Counted from the stretch's first letter, positions 34,085 through 44,010 are shown. The stretch: DNA of 64,000 bases from Thalassobaculum_A sp040219215 (GCF_040219215.1 NZ_JAVJSX010000019.1:1-64000); one strand, 5' to 3'. Made by a program: numbers and translations. Notes: generated by a model not told the origin, from the letters alone.

Positions 34085-34500
34085 CTACGGCTCGAACGGT
34101 TTCTCGCACTCGCCCGCCCCGGTCGCCCACAGCACGCCGAGCACCACGCCTTTGCTGCGCGGCAGCAGCACCAGCATCAACGCCAAGGTCGCCCCGGCCA
34201 CACCGCCATCTGCAGCATCATCGACGGATGCCAGAGCTTCTCGACCAGCAGAAGCAGCGAGACGACGACATGCCCGACCACCATGATGGTCAGCCAAGGC
34301 GGCATGTCGTCGGCCCGCAGGTGTGCGCACCCTTCGCCGCAGGACGAGCATGCCGGCGTCGCGGTCAGATGGCCGTCGAGCACACGTCCCACACCGCAGG
34401 CCGGACAGCGGCCGAGAATACCCCGGGTTACGGCTTGCCAGACACTGCGGTCGCCACTTGGCGACACGACCGGGTCGGCCGTGCCGATCGGTTCCGTCAC
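34085..34500 (-). pseudogene. DUF983 membrane protein, frameshifted
   Basis: Reading from GTG 34500 gives the DUF983 N-terminus: RCPACGVGRVLDG and CSSCGEGCAHLRADDMPPWLT (two CxxC knuckles, then the DDMPPW block) and a membrane helix TIMVVGHVVVSLLLLVE. After QMAVWPG the frame runs into a premature stop. The expected second helix, TLALMLVLLPRSKGVVLGVLWA, is in the next frame. One extra G in the four-G run (plus-strand cccc at 34192-34195) would restore a normal protein of about 138 residues. The GTG overlaps the ald stop by four bases (GTGA). Either a recent pseudogene or an assembly error. Confidence 0.8.
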
Positions 34501-35615
34501 GTTCTGAGCGCTTCTTCGACCGGGGTGTAGGGCAGCCCGTGCGCCTCGGCGACCGCCTCGTAGACGACCCGGCCCTCGCAAACGTTCAATCCGGCCCGCA
34601 GGTGCGGGTTGTCCGATAACGCCAGGCGCCACCCCTTGTCGGCAAGAGCGAGGGTGAATGGCAGGGTCGCGTTGTTCAACGCGAAGGTCGATGTACGGGC
34701 TACGCCACCCGGCATGTTGGCGACGCAGTAGTGCACCACCTCGTCGACGATGTAGGTCGGATCGGCGTGGGTGGTCGGCCGCGACGTCTCGAAGCAGCCG
34801 CCCTGGTCGATCGCCACGTCCACCAGTACCGAGCCGCGCTTCATGCGCGACACCATCTCGCGGCTGACCAGCTTCGGGGCAGCCGCCCCGGGAACCAGTA
34901 CCGCACCAATCACCAGATCAGCGCTCAGCACGTACTCTTCGATCGCGTCGCTGGTCGAGAAGATGGTGTTCAGGGTCGGCCCGAACTGCATGTCGAGTTC
35001 GTAGAGCCGGTGCAGCGACTTATCGAGAATGGTGACCCGGGCCTCCAGACCCATCGCCATGCGCGCCGCGTTGGTACCCACGACGCCACCGCCGAGGATC
35101 ACCACCGAGCCCACTGACACACCCGGGACGCCCCCCAGCAGCGTGCCGTTGCCGCCCTGCGCTTTCTCCAGGCAATGCGCGCCGGCCTGGATCGACATCC
35201 GGCCCGCAACCTCGCTCATCGGCGCCAGCAGCGGCAGGCGGCCATGCGCATCGGTCACCGTCTCGTAGGCGATGGCGATGCAGCCGGAGTCCACCAATCC
35301 CTTGGTCTGGGTCTCGTCCGGCGCCAGGTGCAGGTAGGTGAACAGGATCTGACCCGGTCGCAGGCGTGCAATCTCGACCGGCTGCGGCTCCTTGACCTTG
35401 ACCACCATGTCGGCGGTTGCGAACACCTCGTCGGGGGTCGGGACGATCCGCGCGCCGGCGGCCACGTAGTGTTCATCGTCGAGGCCAATGCCATAGCCGG
35501 CATGGGTCTCGACAAGCACTTCGTGCCCATGGGCGACCAGTTCCCGCACGCTGCCTGGAATCAGGCCAACGCGATATTCGTGATTCTTGATTTCCTTCGG
35601 CACGCCGATGCGCAT
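34497..35615 (-). CDS. ald: alanine dehydrogenase
   Basis: A 372-residue NAD-dependent L-alanine dehydrogenase (alanine to pyruvate and ammonia). The pyruvate-site Lys in VVKVKEPQP (about residue 74) and His in FTYLHLAPD (about 95) are present, as is the NAD loop VVILGGGVVGTNAARMA and the ANMPGGVARTSTFALNNAT signature. Length is standard. It would supply pyruvate for, or remove alanine from, the pyruvate-dependent polyamine aminotransferase nearby (inference). It is coupled to a broken DUF983 gene downstream. Confidence 0.95.
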   Translation of the reverse strand: MRIGVPKEIKNHEYRVGLIPGSVRELVAHGHEVLVETHAGYGIGLDDEHYVAAGARIVPTPDEVFATADMVVKVKEPQPVEIARLRPGQILFTYLHLAPDETQTKGLVDSGCIAIAYETVTDAHGRLPLLAPMSEVAGRMSIQAGAHCLEKAQGGNGTLLGGVPGVSVGSVVILGGGVVGTNAARMAMGLEARVTILDKSLHRLYELDMQFGPTLNTIFSTSDAIEEYVLSADLVIGAVLVPGAAAPKLVSREMVSRMKRGSVLVDVAIDQGGCFETSRPTTHADPTYIVDEVVHYCVANMPGGVARTSTFALNNATLPFTLALADKGWRLALSDNPHLRAGLNVCEGRVVYEAVAEAHGLPYTPVEEALRT

Positions 35616-35754
35616 GAAGTCCTCCGTTAGCGGTATTGGCTGACACTATGCCGCCGCGGTTTCCGGTTCAATGCGCCGCTCGCGCGCAAGAACCGGATGG
35701 CTTTACCCAGCCGGTCGACGCAGTGTGCCGCCGCGATCCCACCTGGAGATCATC

Positions 35755-36672
35755 ATGACCATCGCCGCCGCACCGCGCATGACCGGCCTCGACTGGATCT
35801 GCCTGTTGACCCTGTCGGCGCTGTGGGGCGGGTCGTTCTTCTTCGGCAAGGTGGCCGTGGCGGTTGTCCCGCCGCTGACGCTGGTGCTGGCGCGGGTGGG
35901 GTTGGCCGCGCTCGCGCTGCTGGTCGTCGTCCGCGTGGCGGGCCTGCGCCTGCCAGTCGACTACCGTCTGTGGCTCGCCTTCGCCGGCATGGGAATCCTG
36001 AACAATTTGGTCCCGTTCGGCCTGATCTTCTACGGCCAGACCACGATCGGCGCCGGCCTGGCCGCCGTGATCAACGGCATGACGCCATTCTGGGCCGCCC
36101 TGCTGGCCCGCGCCGTCGGGGCCGAGCCGCTGGCGTTCGGCAAGCTGGCCGGAATCGCCATTGGATTCGCCGGCCTCGCCGTGATGATCGGGCCAGCCGC
36201 TCTGGGCGGGCTCGACACCTCCCTAATTGCCCAGCTGGCAGTGGTCGGCGCGACGATCTCCTACGGCTGCGCCAGCGTGTTCGGCCGCCGTTTCAAAGCC
36301 CTGCCACCGCTGGTCACCGCCACTGGCCAACTGTCGGCCAGCAGCCTGCTGGTGCTGCCTCTGGCGTTGCTGATCGACCGGCCCTGGACACTCGCCATGC
36401 CGGAGCCGGTCGTGCTCGGCGCGATCGTCGCCCTGGCGCTGTTCAGCACCTCGCTCGCCTACATCCTGTTCTTCCGGGTTCTGGCGAACGCCGGGGCCAC
36501 CAACGTGTCGCTGGTCACCCTGCTGGTTCCGGTCAGCGCCATGGTTCTGGGTGTGCTGGTCCTGGGCGAGGCCGTCACCAGCCGCCAGCTGCTCGGTCTC
36601 GCCCTGATTGCCCTGGGAATGGTTTTCATCGACGGCCGCCTGATGGCCCGGATGAGACCGGCAGCCGGTTGA
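35755..36672 (+). CDS. EamA/DMT-family transporter
   Basis: A 305-residue inner-membrane protein with ten predicted helices in two EamA repeats. The first repeat starts ALWGGSFFFGKVAVAV and contains FGLIFYGQTTIGAGLAAVINGMTPFW, and the second ends LVPVSAMVLGVLVLGEAVTSRQLLGLALIALGM. DMT transporters export amino acids or metabolites; the cargo is not deducible. The start at 35755 with GGAG 7 bases before it is chosen over a longer frame. Divergent from ald. Confidence 0.9.
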   Translation: MTIAAAPRMTGLDWICLLTLSALWGGSFFFGKVAVAVVPPLTLVLARVGLAALALLVVVRVAGLRLPVDYRLWLAFAGMGILNNLVPFGLIFYGQTTIGAGLAAVINGMTPFWAALLARAVGAEPLAFGKLAGIAIGFAGLAVMIGPAALGGLDTSLIAQLAVVGATISYGCASVFGRRFKALPPLVTATGQLSASSLLVLPLALLIDRPWTLAMPEPVVLGAIVALALFSTSLAYILFFRVLANAGATNVSLVTLLVPVSAMVLGVLVLGEAVTSRQLLGLALIALGMVFIDGRLMARMRPAAG

Positions 36673-36737
36673 CGCCACCACGATCGTACCCACGTTCAAT
36701 AATGTACCTCGACACCAACCACCGAAGGGAGGATGCG

Positions 36738-36914
36738 ATGGCCGAGGAATCCGCCAAGCGCTATGCCGCCGCTCCGTTGGAGACGGCCGAGACCTATCGG
36801 ATCAGCGACACATGGACCGGCGAGGTCGTGTCGGTGGTCAAGGGCCAGGAGGCCGTGCGCAAGCGGCTTGATCAGTTGAACGCCGAACAGAGCTTGGCCC
36901 GCCGGTCAGCGTGA
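36738..36914 (+). CDS. small conserved-looking hypothetical protein
   Basis: A 58-residue soluble protein I do not recognise. A strong AAGGGAGG lies 5 bases before ATG 36738 (another ATG at 36733 is out of frame). The body reads as a short beta segment (TYRISDTWTGEVVSVVKG) followed by an amphipathic, charged helix (QEAVRKRLDQLNAEQSLAR). It sits 65 bases after the EamA gene on the same strand and ends 18 bases from the converging TPP-enzyme gene. Third-position bias supports coding. Confidence 0.6.
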   Translation: MAEESAKRYAAAPLETAETYRISDTWTGEVVSVVKGQEAVRKRLDQLNAEQSLARRSA

Positions 36915-36932
36915 GGTTTCGCAAGAGGGCCG

Positions 36933-39314
36933 TTACCTGCGTGCCGCCTCCAGGCATGCCGTTGCCGCCATGTCGACGATGGCAGCAGCGTCCAGGCCGT
37001 AGTGGGCATACAGGTCCGGGATGTCGCCGGACTGGCCGAAGCTCGACACACCCAACGGGTAAAGCCGGCGGCCTGTAGCCGAGCCGATCCAGCTCAAGGC
37101 CGCCGGGTGGCCATCATGGATGGTGACCAGCCCCGCGGTCGGTGCAAGGCGGGACAGCTGCCGCTCCACATGACTGTTCCCGGAGCCGCTGCCGTTGCGG
37201 CGGCGCAGGCTCCCTTGCCAGTTGTGATAGAGCCGGTCGTTCGAGGTGACGGCCAGGACGCCCAAGCCTGGGACGTCTTCCGCCAGTTCCTGATAGGCCT
37301 GCAGCACTTCCGGTACCACCGGCCCGCTGTAGAGCAACGCCAGTTCGGCCCCGTTCTTCGGTTCGATGTGCCAGTAGGCGCCGGCCAGCAGGTCGGCGGT
37401 CTGCTCGTCGCTGAGCGTACGGTCCGGCTGGTCGACCGCACGGGTCGACAGCCGCAGGTAGACCGAGCCGCCGTCATCGGCCTGCATGTGCTCGAAACCC
37501 CAGCGCATGATGGCCGCCAGTTCGTCCACATAGGCCGGCTCGAAGCTGCTCAACCCTGGCTGGCCAAGGCCGATCAGCGGAGTCGAGATCGACTGGTGCG
37601 CCCCGCCTTCCGGCGCCAGCGTGATGCCCGACGGCGTGGCGACCACCATGAACCGGGCGCCCTGGTAGCAGGCGTAGTTCAGGCTATCGAGGCCGCGCTG
37701 GATGAACGGGTCGTACAGGGTGCCGACCGGCAGCAGCCGGGTGCCGAACAGCGGGCCGGACAGGCCGAGCGCGCCCAGCAGAATGAACAGGTTGCTTTCC
37801 GCAATGCCGAGTTCCAGGTGCTGGCCGCCACCATGGCGCATCCACTTCTGGGCCGAGGCCACCTGCTCGTCCCGGAACACGTCGTTGCGCACGTCGAGGG
37901 AAAAGATGCCGCGTTGGTTCACCCAGGGACCGAGGTTGGTCGACACCGTCACGTCCGGCGAGGTCGTCACGATCCGCGATGCCAGCGCTGAATTGCCGCG
38001 TGCCAGTTCGTTCAAAATCGATCCGAACGCCTGCTGGGTCGCCATAGTCTTGTTGATGCGCAGGTTCAGCCGGTCCGGCAGTTCGACCTTGGGCGCCGAA
38101 TGTATACGCGAGCCCGGCGCGTTGAACGACACGCCCTTTACGTAGTCCTTCAGGGTCTGTGCCGGCAGGCCGGCCTCGGCGAACAGATCCCACTCCCGGC
38201 CGTCGGCAATGCCATTCTGGGCCTTGAACCGGGCCATCTGGTCGTCGGTCATCAGCCCGGCGTGGTTGTCCTTGTGCCCAGCCAGCGGTGTGCCGTAGCC
38301 CTTGATGGTATAGGCGATGAAGCAGCGCGGCGCGTCGTCGTCGACCGCGTGGAACGCCTCCAGGACGGCTTCCATGTCCTGGCCGGCGAGATTGGTCATC
38401 AAGGTATGCAGGGCTTCGTCGTCGTGGTCGTCCAGGATCGCCTTGATTCCGGACACGCCCTTCAGGTCGAGTTTCAGCCGTTCCCGCCACGCTCCCGGCT
38501 CGCCCGACTGTCCCTTGAAGGTCAGCGCCGAGTAGATCTCGTTCGGGCAGTCGTCGATCCATTTCTCCAGCACGTCGCCACCGGGCTGCTTGAACACCCG
38601 CTCCAGCTTCTTGCCATACTTCAGGGTGACAACCTGCCAGTCGACGGTCTTGAAGAACTCCTGGATCTTGCGGAACAGGCCGTCGGAGACGACACCGTCC
38701 AAGCTCTGGCGGTTGTAGTCGATGATCCACCACAGGTTCCGGACATCGTACTTCCAGCCTTCGAGCATCGCCTCGTAGATGTTGCCCTCGTCCAGCTCAG
38801 CGTCGCCGAGCACCGAGATCATGCGGCCCGGACCCTGGGCGGTGATCTCCGGGTCCTGCACCAGATTGTGCAGCTGGACGTAGTCCTGGACCATCGAGGC
38901 GAACAGGGTCATGGCCACGCCCAGTCCGACCGAGCCGGTGGAGAAGTCGACCTCGTCGGCGTCCTTGGTGCGCGACGGATAGGATTGGGCGCCGCCATAG
39001 GCGCGGAACCGCTCCAGCGCCTCGCGGCTCTGCCGGCCCATCATGTACTGGATGGCATGGAAGATCGGGCTGGCGTGCGGCTTGACCGCCACCCGGTCCT
39101 GCGGGCGCAGAACGTCGAAGTACAGCGCCGTCATCAACGTCGCCACCGAGGCGCACGATGCCTGATGGCCGCCGACCTTGATGTGGTCGCGGCTCTCCCG
39201 GACATGGTTGGCGTTGTGGATCGTCCACATGGCGTGCCAGAGCACCTTGCGCTCCAGTGCCCGCATCAGATCGATCTTCGCTGGGGCGATCGGCTCCGCC
39301 GGCTTGCCGGTCAT
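36933..39314 (-). CDS. transketolase / AceE-like TPP-dependent enzyme
   Basis: A 793-residue thiamine-diphosphate enzyme. The N-terminal part has the GDAELDEGNIYEAMLEG...WWIIDYNRQSLDG stretch, matching the TPP/Mg GDG...N motif in the form seen in homodimeric pyruvate dehydrogenase E1 (AceE). GGAQSYPSR and STGSVGLGVAMTL are also AceE/transketolase-like, and the C-terminal half has the pyrimidine-domain block GIAESNLFILLGALG. There is no E2 or E3 gene next to it, so it may be a free-standing transketolase-type or 2-oxo acid enzyme. ATG 39314 follows GGAG at 9 bases; ATG 39329 is possible. Confidence 0.8.
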   Translation of the reverse strand: MTGKPAEPIAPAKIDLMRALERKVLWHAMWTIHNANHVRESRDHIKVGGHQASCASVATLMTALYFDVLRPQDRVAVKPHASPIFHAIQYMMGRQSREALERFRAYGGAQSYPSRTKDADEVDFSTGSVGLGVAMTLFASMVQDYVQLHNLVQDPEITAQGPGRMISVLGDAELDEGNIYEAMLEGWKYDVRNLWWIIDYNRQSLDGVVSDGLFRKIQEFFKTVDWQVVTLKYGKKLERVFKQPGGDVLEKWIDDCPNEIYSALTFKGQSGEPGAWRERLKLDLKGVSGIKAILDDHDDEALHTLMTNLAGQDMEAVLEAFHAVDDDAPRCFIAYTIKGYGTPLAGHKDNHAGLMTDDQMARFKAQNGIADGREWDLFAEAGLPAQTLKDYVKGVSFNAPGSRIHSAPKVELPDRLNLRINKTMATQQAFGSILNELARGNSALASRIVTTSPDVTVSTNLGPWVNQRGIFSLDVRNDVFRDEQVASAQKWMRHGGGQHLELGIAESNLFILLGALGLSGPLFGTRLLPVGTLYDPFIQRGLDSLNYACYQGARFMVVATPSGITLAPEGGAHQSISTPLIGLGQPGLSSFEPAYVDELAAIMRWGFEHMQADDGGSVYLRLSTRAVDQPDRTLSDEQTADLLAGAYWHIEPKNGAELALLYSGPVVPEVLQAYQELAEDVPGLGVLAVTSNDRLYHNWQGSLRRRNGSGSGNSHVERQLSRLAPTAGLVTIHDGHPAALSWIGSATGRRLYPLGVSSFGQSGDIPDLYAHYGLDAAAIVDMAATACLEAARR

Positions 39315-39480
39315 GCGTATACTCTCCATCCGCTGTCACTTCCGCCCGGGGAACACATTGATGTCCGATCCGAGCCTATCCGAACGCAGCTTTCGCGTCC
39401 TGCGCCGGATACGCCAAGGCAACGGCGACGGCAACCGCCGCGCCGGCAGGGCTGGCATTCCGAATTCAGTCGAGTGACGC

Positions 39481-40812
39481 TCAGAAGCGGATCGACGCGC
39501 CCAGCGAGACGATGTCGATCGACGACTCGTAGGTGCCGACCACCGTTCCGGAAGCCGACCCGGACGTGTTCAGCGACGCGTCGTCCACCCAGATATGGGC
39601 GTAGCCCGCCCGCACCGTGACCACCTCGTTGAACTTGTAGTCAGCCCCGAAAGTCGCCCAGTAGCGGTCCTGGTCGGGGATGCGGGCAGTGCGGAAATTG
39701 TCGTCCACCGGGCTCTGGTCGTACGCAAGTCCGCCGCGCAAGGTCCAGCCTTCAACCGGCTTATAGGTGGCGCCAACGGAGGTAAAGAACGTATCGTTCC
39801 ATTGCTCCGGGGTAACGCTGTCCGGTTGCGCCGGATTGTCGAACTCGAACCGCAACTCCTCGAACCGGCTCCAGGCCGTCCAGACCACATCGGCCATGAC
39901 CGCCCATTGCGGGTTGATGTCGTGATGCACGCTCAGGCTCACGGTCTCCGGCAACGTGATGGTGCCCCTGACGGACGAATCGGTGAACGCGCCCGACGCG
40001 GTCAGGAAGCGCGCACTGGACGGAACGGTGAAGTCAGCCGTTCCTTCGACCCGCAGTTCGACCTGACTGCGATACGACACCCCGATCCGGGTTCCATCGA
40101 ACGGCTCGTACAGCAAGCCGCCGGCGAAGCCGAATCCCCAGGCATCGCCTGTCAGGTCGACGTTACCATCGGCACCCTGCGGCGTGACGCCGGCGCCGGC
40201 GCAGGTCGACGGGCCGAGCGAGCCGGCGCAGATCGTGCCGAAGTCGATGCCGTTGGTCAGCCGGGCATCGGCGTACATCAGGTAGGGACCGCCGGCGACC
40301 GACAGCCGGTCGTTCACCCGATAGGACGCCACCGGGGTGATCATCATCGTCTTCAACTCGGAGGTGATGGCGTGATAGCGCCCGACCCAGTCGTCGTCAT
40401 ACGACGTCACCAGCCCGAACGGCGCGTTCACGGACAGGCCCAGATTGACCCGGTCGTTCAGCACCCAGGCCGCATAGAGGCTGGGCACGAACGCTCCCTG
40501 TCCAGCGTCTCCGCCATCGCCGCCGGTCATTGCGGTGCCGACGCCTGACGTCGCCGACGTCACCGTCAGTTCGGCGTGCGGCACGATCAGGGCCGAATCG
40601 GCCTGAACCTGATTGCGATCGAACAAGGCCAACCCGGCCGGGTTATAGAACAGGATCGACAGATCGTCGCCCGATGCGCCGGCACCCGCGAACGCGTTGC
40701 CGAGCTTGGCCGCGCTCTGTTCCTTGATCTGAAACCCGGAGGCCAGGGCGTCGCCGCCCGTCGCAGCCAACAACACCGTCGCAACAAATCCGGCCGTGGT
40801 TGGCCTGTGCAT
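39481..40812 (-). CDS. FadL/OmpP1-family outer membrane transporter
   Basis: A 443-residue outer-membrane beta-barrel. The signal peptide covers about residues 1-25 (hydrophobic GFVATVLLAATGG, cleavage after DALA). The mature N-terminus SGFQIKEQSAAKLGNAFAGAGA is the FadL hatch signature, and the protein ends in Phe within SIDIVSLGASIRF, as barrels do. FadL proteins import fatty acids and other hydrophobic compounds. GGAGGG is 5 bases before ATG 40812, which beats a longer frame. The 166-base gap downstream to the TPP-enzyme start shows nothing else. Confidence 0.92.
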   Translation of the reverse strand: MHRPTTAGFVATVLLAATGGDALASGFQIKEQSAAKLGNAFAGAGASGDDLSILFYNPAGLALFDRNQVQADSALIVPHAELTVTSATSGVGTAMTGGDGGDAGQGAFVPSLYAAWVLNDRVNLGLSVNAPFGLVTSYDDDWVGRYHAITSELKTMMITPVASYRVNDRLSVAGGPYLMYADARLTNGIDFGTICAGSLGPSTCAGAGVTPQGADGNVDLTGDAWGFGFAGGLLYEPFDGTRIGVSYRSQVELRVEGTADFTVPSSARFLTASGAFTDSSVRGTITLPETVSLSVHHDINPQWAVMADVVWTAWSRFEELRFEFDNPAQPDSVTPEQWNDTFFTSVGATYKPVEGWTLRGGLAYDQSPVDDNFRTARIPDQDRYWATFGADYKFNEVVTVRAGYAHIWVDDASLNTSGSASGTVVGTYESSIDIVSLGASIRF

Positions 40813-40915
40813 AGCTCCCTCCCCGACTCGTCGTGACGCTTCAGCGTCATTCCGTATTGATCGGATTGTCGGCAATGCTGGTTAACAAACTGACAACTCG
40901 CCGGCCGGACCCGGC

Positions 40916-41809
40916 CTACTTCGCTTTTGGTTGGCCGATCTGGTGATCCGCCAACAGCTCGAGGGCCTGCACCAGGGCAGAATGGTCCTTGGCCGATCCG
41001 CCACGGGCGGCACAGGCATTGAACAGTTCCTGGGTCGTGGCGGTGTTCGGCAGGCTGATGCCGAGTTCCCGGGCACCCGACAGCGCCAGATTGAGGTCCT
41101 TCTGGTGCAGATTGATCCGGAAGCCCGGCTCGAAGTTGCGCTCGATCATGCGCTTGCCGTGCAATTCCAGAATCCGCGACGAGGCGAAGCCGCCCATCAA
41201 CGCGCCGCGAACCTTCTCGGGATCAGCGCCGGCCTTGGACGCAAACAGCAGCGCCTCACCCACGGCCTCGATCGTAAGCCCGACGATGATCTGGTTGGCA
41301 ACCTTGCAGGTTTGACCATCGCCGTTGCCGCCGACTAGGGTGATGTTCTTGCCCATCAGCTCGAAGATCGGCTTGGCCCGGTCGAACGCCGCCTGCGGCC
41401 CGCCGACCATGATGGTCAGCGTCGCCTGCTGGGCGCCCACCTCGCCACCGGACACCGGGGCGTCCAGGTAGTCGCAGCCGAGCGCGTTGATGCGCGCGGC
41501 GAAATCCTTGGTCGCCGTCGGCGAAATCGAGCTCATGTCGATCACCAGCGTGCCCTTGGCAAGGCCCCCGGCCACGCCACCTTCGCCGAACAGCGCCGCC
41601 TCTACGTGGGGCGTGTCCGGCACCATCAGGATGACGATCTCGCTGGCCGCAGCAACGGCCTGGGCGTTTGCCTCGGCTTTGGCACCGAGCTTGATCAGGT
41701 CGTCGGGAACGCCGCTGGTGGCGTAGCCGTGCAACTCATGCCCGGCGGCCAGCAGGTTGGCGGCCATCGGCCGTCCCATGATGCCAAGTCCAACAAAACC
41801 GATCTTCAT
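40916..41809 (-). CDS. NAD-binding beta-hydroxyacid dehydrogenase (3-hydroxyisobutyrate DH / tartronate-semialdehyde reductase type)
   Basis: A 297-residue member of the beta-hydroxyacid dehydrogenase family. The dinucleotide loop GFVGLGIMGRPMAANLL opens the protein. The substrate-site DAPVSGGEVGAQQATLTIMVGG and catalytic Lys in NGDGQTCKVANQI (about residue 170) are family hallmarks. The set covers 3-hydroxyisobutyrate dehydrogenases and 2-hydroxy-3-oxopropionate reductases (GlxR/GarR), with the latter slightly favoured by the ISPTATKDFA block. AGGAGA precedes the ATG. Confidence 0.9.
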   Translation of the reverse strand: MKIGFVGLGIMGRPMAANLLAAGHELHGYATSGVPDDLIKLGAKAEANAQAVAAASEIVILMVPDTPHVEAALFGEGGVAGGLAKGTLVIDMSSISPTATKDFAARINALGCDYLDAPVSGGEVGAQQATLTIMVGGPQAAFDRAKPIFELMGKNITLVGGNGDGQTCKVANQIIVGLTIEAVGEALLFASKAGADPEKVRGALMGGFASSRILELHGKRMIERNFEPGFRINLHQKDLNLALSGARELGISLPNTATTQELFNACAARGGSAKDHSALVQALELLADHQIGQPKAK

Positions 41810-41957
41810 GGCCGTCTCCTCCCAGTTGCCGGGCCTGCCACCCGCTTCGGCGAAGGACTCGATACGATGAGAAGCCCGCAGGCAAGCCCTTCGCGGGGAA
41901 ACAGTGCATCGCCAAACCGGTCTCCTGCGCGCGCACAGGCCGCTCGCGACCGTGACG

Positions 41958-43811
41958 TCACGGCGCCGACAGGGCCAGCGCCTCGGCTGTCGGGCCACGT
42001 TCCTCAGCCTCGATGCCGGTCTCTTGCTGACGTCGCCACATGGCGGCGTACACGCCGTCGCGGGCCAGAAGTTCTGCGTGGCTGCCACGCTCGACGATCT
42101 CACCGGCTTCAAGCACCAGTATCTGGTCGGCATCGACCACGGTCGACAAGCGGTGGGCGATGACCAGGGTGGTGCGGTCGCGCGAAACCTCGCGCAGGCT
42201 GCCCTGGATTGCCTTCTCGGTATGGCTGTCCAGTGCCGACGTGGCCTCGTCGAACAGGAAGATTCGCGGATTCTTCAGGATGGTCCGGGCGATCGCGACC
42301 CGCTGCTTCTCGCCGCCCGAAAGCTTCAGCCCGCGCTCGCCGACCGAAGTCTGGTAGCCGTCGGGCAGCGACATCACGAAGTCATGGATACGGGCCAGGC
42401 GCGCCGCCCGCTCGACCTCCGACGGGGTGGCGCCGGGCTGGCCGTAGGCGATGTTGTAGAAGATCGTGTCGTTGAACAGCACGGTGTCCTGCGGAACGAT
42501 GCCCAGCGCGGCGCGCACGCTGGACTGACTGACTGTGCGCAGGTCGGCGCCGTCGATCCGCACCGCACCGCCCGTCGCGTCGTAGAACCGGAACAGCAGG
42601 CGCGAGATCGTTGACTTGCCGGCGCCGCTCGGCCCGACGATGGCCACGGTCTTGCCCGGCTCGACCGTGAACGACACGCCTTTCAGGATCGTCCGGTCCG
42701 GACGGTAGTTGAACCGCACGTCGTCGAATTCGACCCGCCCGGTCCCGGCCGGCAACTCCCCCGCATCCTCGGCGTCGGCGATCTCGCGGCTCTCGCCGAG
42801 CAGGCGGAACATCGCCTCCATGTCGGCGAGCGACTGCTTGATCTCCCGGTACACGAATCCCAGGAAGTTGAGCGGCAGGTAGAGCTGCATCAGGTAGGTG
42901 TTGACCAGCACGAAGTCGCCGGTGGTCATGGTGCCCGCCTGCACCCCGAACCCGGCCATCGTCATGATGCCGGTCAGGCCAACTGCAATGATCGCGCCCT
43001 GGCCAATGTTCAGCAGCGACAGCGAGGTGCGCGACTGCACGGCCGCTTCCTCGTAGCGCTCCAGGCTGCGGTCGTAGCGGCCGGCCTCGTGCTCCTCGTT
43101 GCCGAAGTACTTGACGGTCTCGTAGTTCAGCAGGCTGTCGATCGCCTTGGTGTTCGCCTGCTGATCCTGCTCGTTCATTGCCCGGCGGTACTTCAGGCGC
43201 CACTCGGTGACCGACATGGTGAACGCGATGTAGCCGAAGATCGTCACGAACGTGACCAGCGCGTACCAGATGTCGAACAGGTACCAGAGGATGCCGCAGA
43301 CCATGACGATCTCGAGCAGGGTCGGCAGGATGTTGAACAGCATGAAGTTGAGCAGGAACTCGATGCCCTTGGTGCCGCGCTCGATCGACCGGGACAGTCC
43401 GCCGGTCTGGCGGTCCAGGTGGAAGCGCAGCGACAGCGCGTGCAGGTGCCGGAACGTGCGCAGCGCTACCTTGCGGATCGCGCGCTGGGCGACCCGGGCG
43501 AAGAAGAACTCGCGCAGCTCGGCGAAGCCCTGCTGGGCAATCCGCACAATCCCGTAGGCCACTACCAGCGCGATCAATGCGTTGGCCGCAAAGCCGGGCC
43601 CGCCCGACACCAGATCGACCGCTTCCTTGAACAGGATCGGCACGTACACAGTGGCCACCTTGGCCAGGGCCAGGCAGATCATGGCGATCACCACCCGCAC
43701 CCGCATCGCGGTCTCGCCCTTGGGCCAGAGGTATGGCGCGAGCGTCTTGAGCGTCTTCAGGTCGCCGCGAACCGGGGGTCTCGGCGTGGCATCGGCAGTG
43801 CGCGGCGGCAT
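41958..43811 (-). CDS. ABC exporter, Atm1/HMT1 (ABCB7) type
   Basis: A 617-residue half-transporter. The membrane domain (about residues 30-330) holds six helices and the YETVKYFGNEEHEAGRYD block characteristic of Atm1-type exporters. The ATPase domain has Walker A GPSGAGKSTI, signature LSGGEKQRVAIARTI and Walker B FLFDEATSALD. Family members export glutathione-linked sulfur/iron or heavy-metal compounds. In alphaproteobacteria the gene is usually alone, as here. The Atm1 link to Fe-S biogenesis is notable given the SUF operon later in the window, though they are not neighbours. Confidence 0.92.
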   Translation of the reverse strand: MPPRTADATPRPPVRGDLKTLKTLAPYLWPKGETAMRVRVVIAMICLALAKVATVYVPILFKEAVDLVSGGPGFAANALIALVVAYGIVRIAQQGFAELREFFFARVAQRAIRKVALRTFRHLHALSLRFHLDRQTGGLSRSIERGTKGIEFLLNFMLFNILPTLLEIVMVCGILWYLFDIWYALVTFVTIFGYIAFTMSVTEWRLKYRRAMNEQDQQANTKAIDSLLNYETVKYFGNEEHEAGRYDRSLERYEEAAVQSRTSLSLLNIGQGAIIAVGLTGIMTMAGFGVQAGTMTTGDFVLVNTYLMQLYLPLNFLGFVYREIKQSLADMEAMFRLLGESREIADAEDAGELPAGTGRVEFDDVRFNYRPDRTILKGVSFTVEPGKTVAIVGPSGAGKSTISRLLFRFYDATGGAVRIDGADLRTVSQSSVRAALGIVPQDTVLFNDTIFYNIAYGQPGATPSEVERAARLARIHDFVMSLPDGYQTSVGERGLKLSGGEKQRVAIARTILKNPRIFLFDEATSALDSHTEKAIQGSLREVSRDRTTLVIAHRLSTVVDADQILVLEAGEIVERGSHAELLARDGVYAAMWRRQQETGIEAEERGPTAEALALSAP

Positions 43812-44010
43812 GACGGCTCCGGAACATCAGGCAAGGCACTGATATAGGAGGTCGTCGCGGATGCGGCTACCGCCCGGCACTTCGCTGACCGAACGTGGTC
43901 ACCCGATGGCGACAATCCATCCGCGTCGATTTCTGTGAGGTGGCGCTCTTGATATGCCAACATGAAGGACGCCTGCCCTGCAGCCAGCCTCTCCACCGAA
44001 GGCATCGAGC

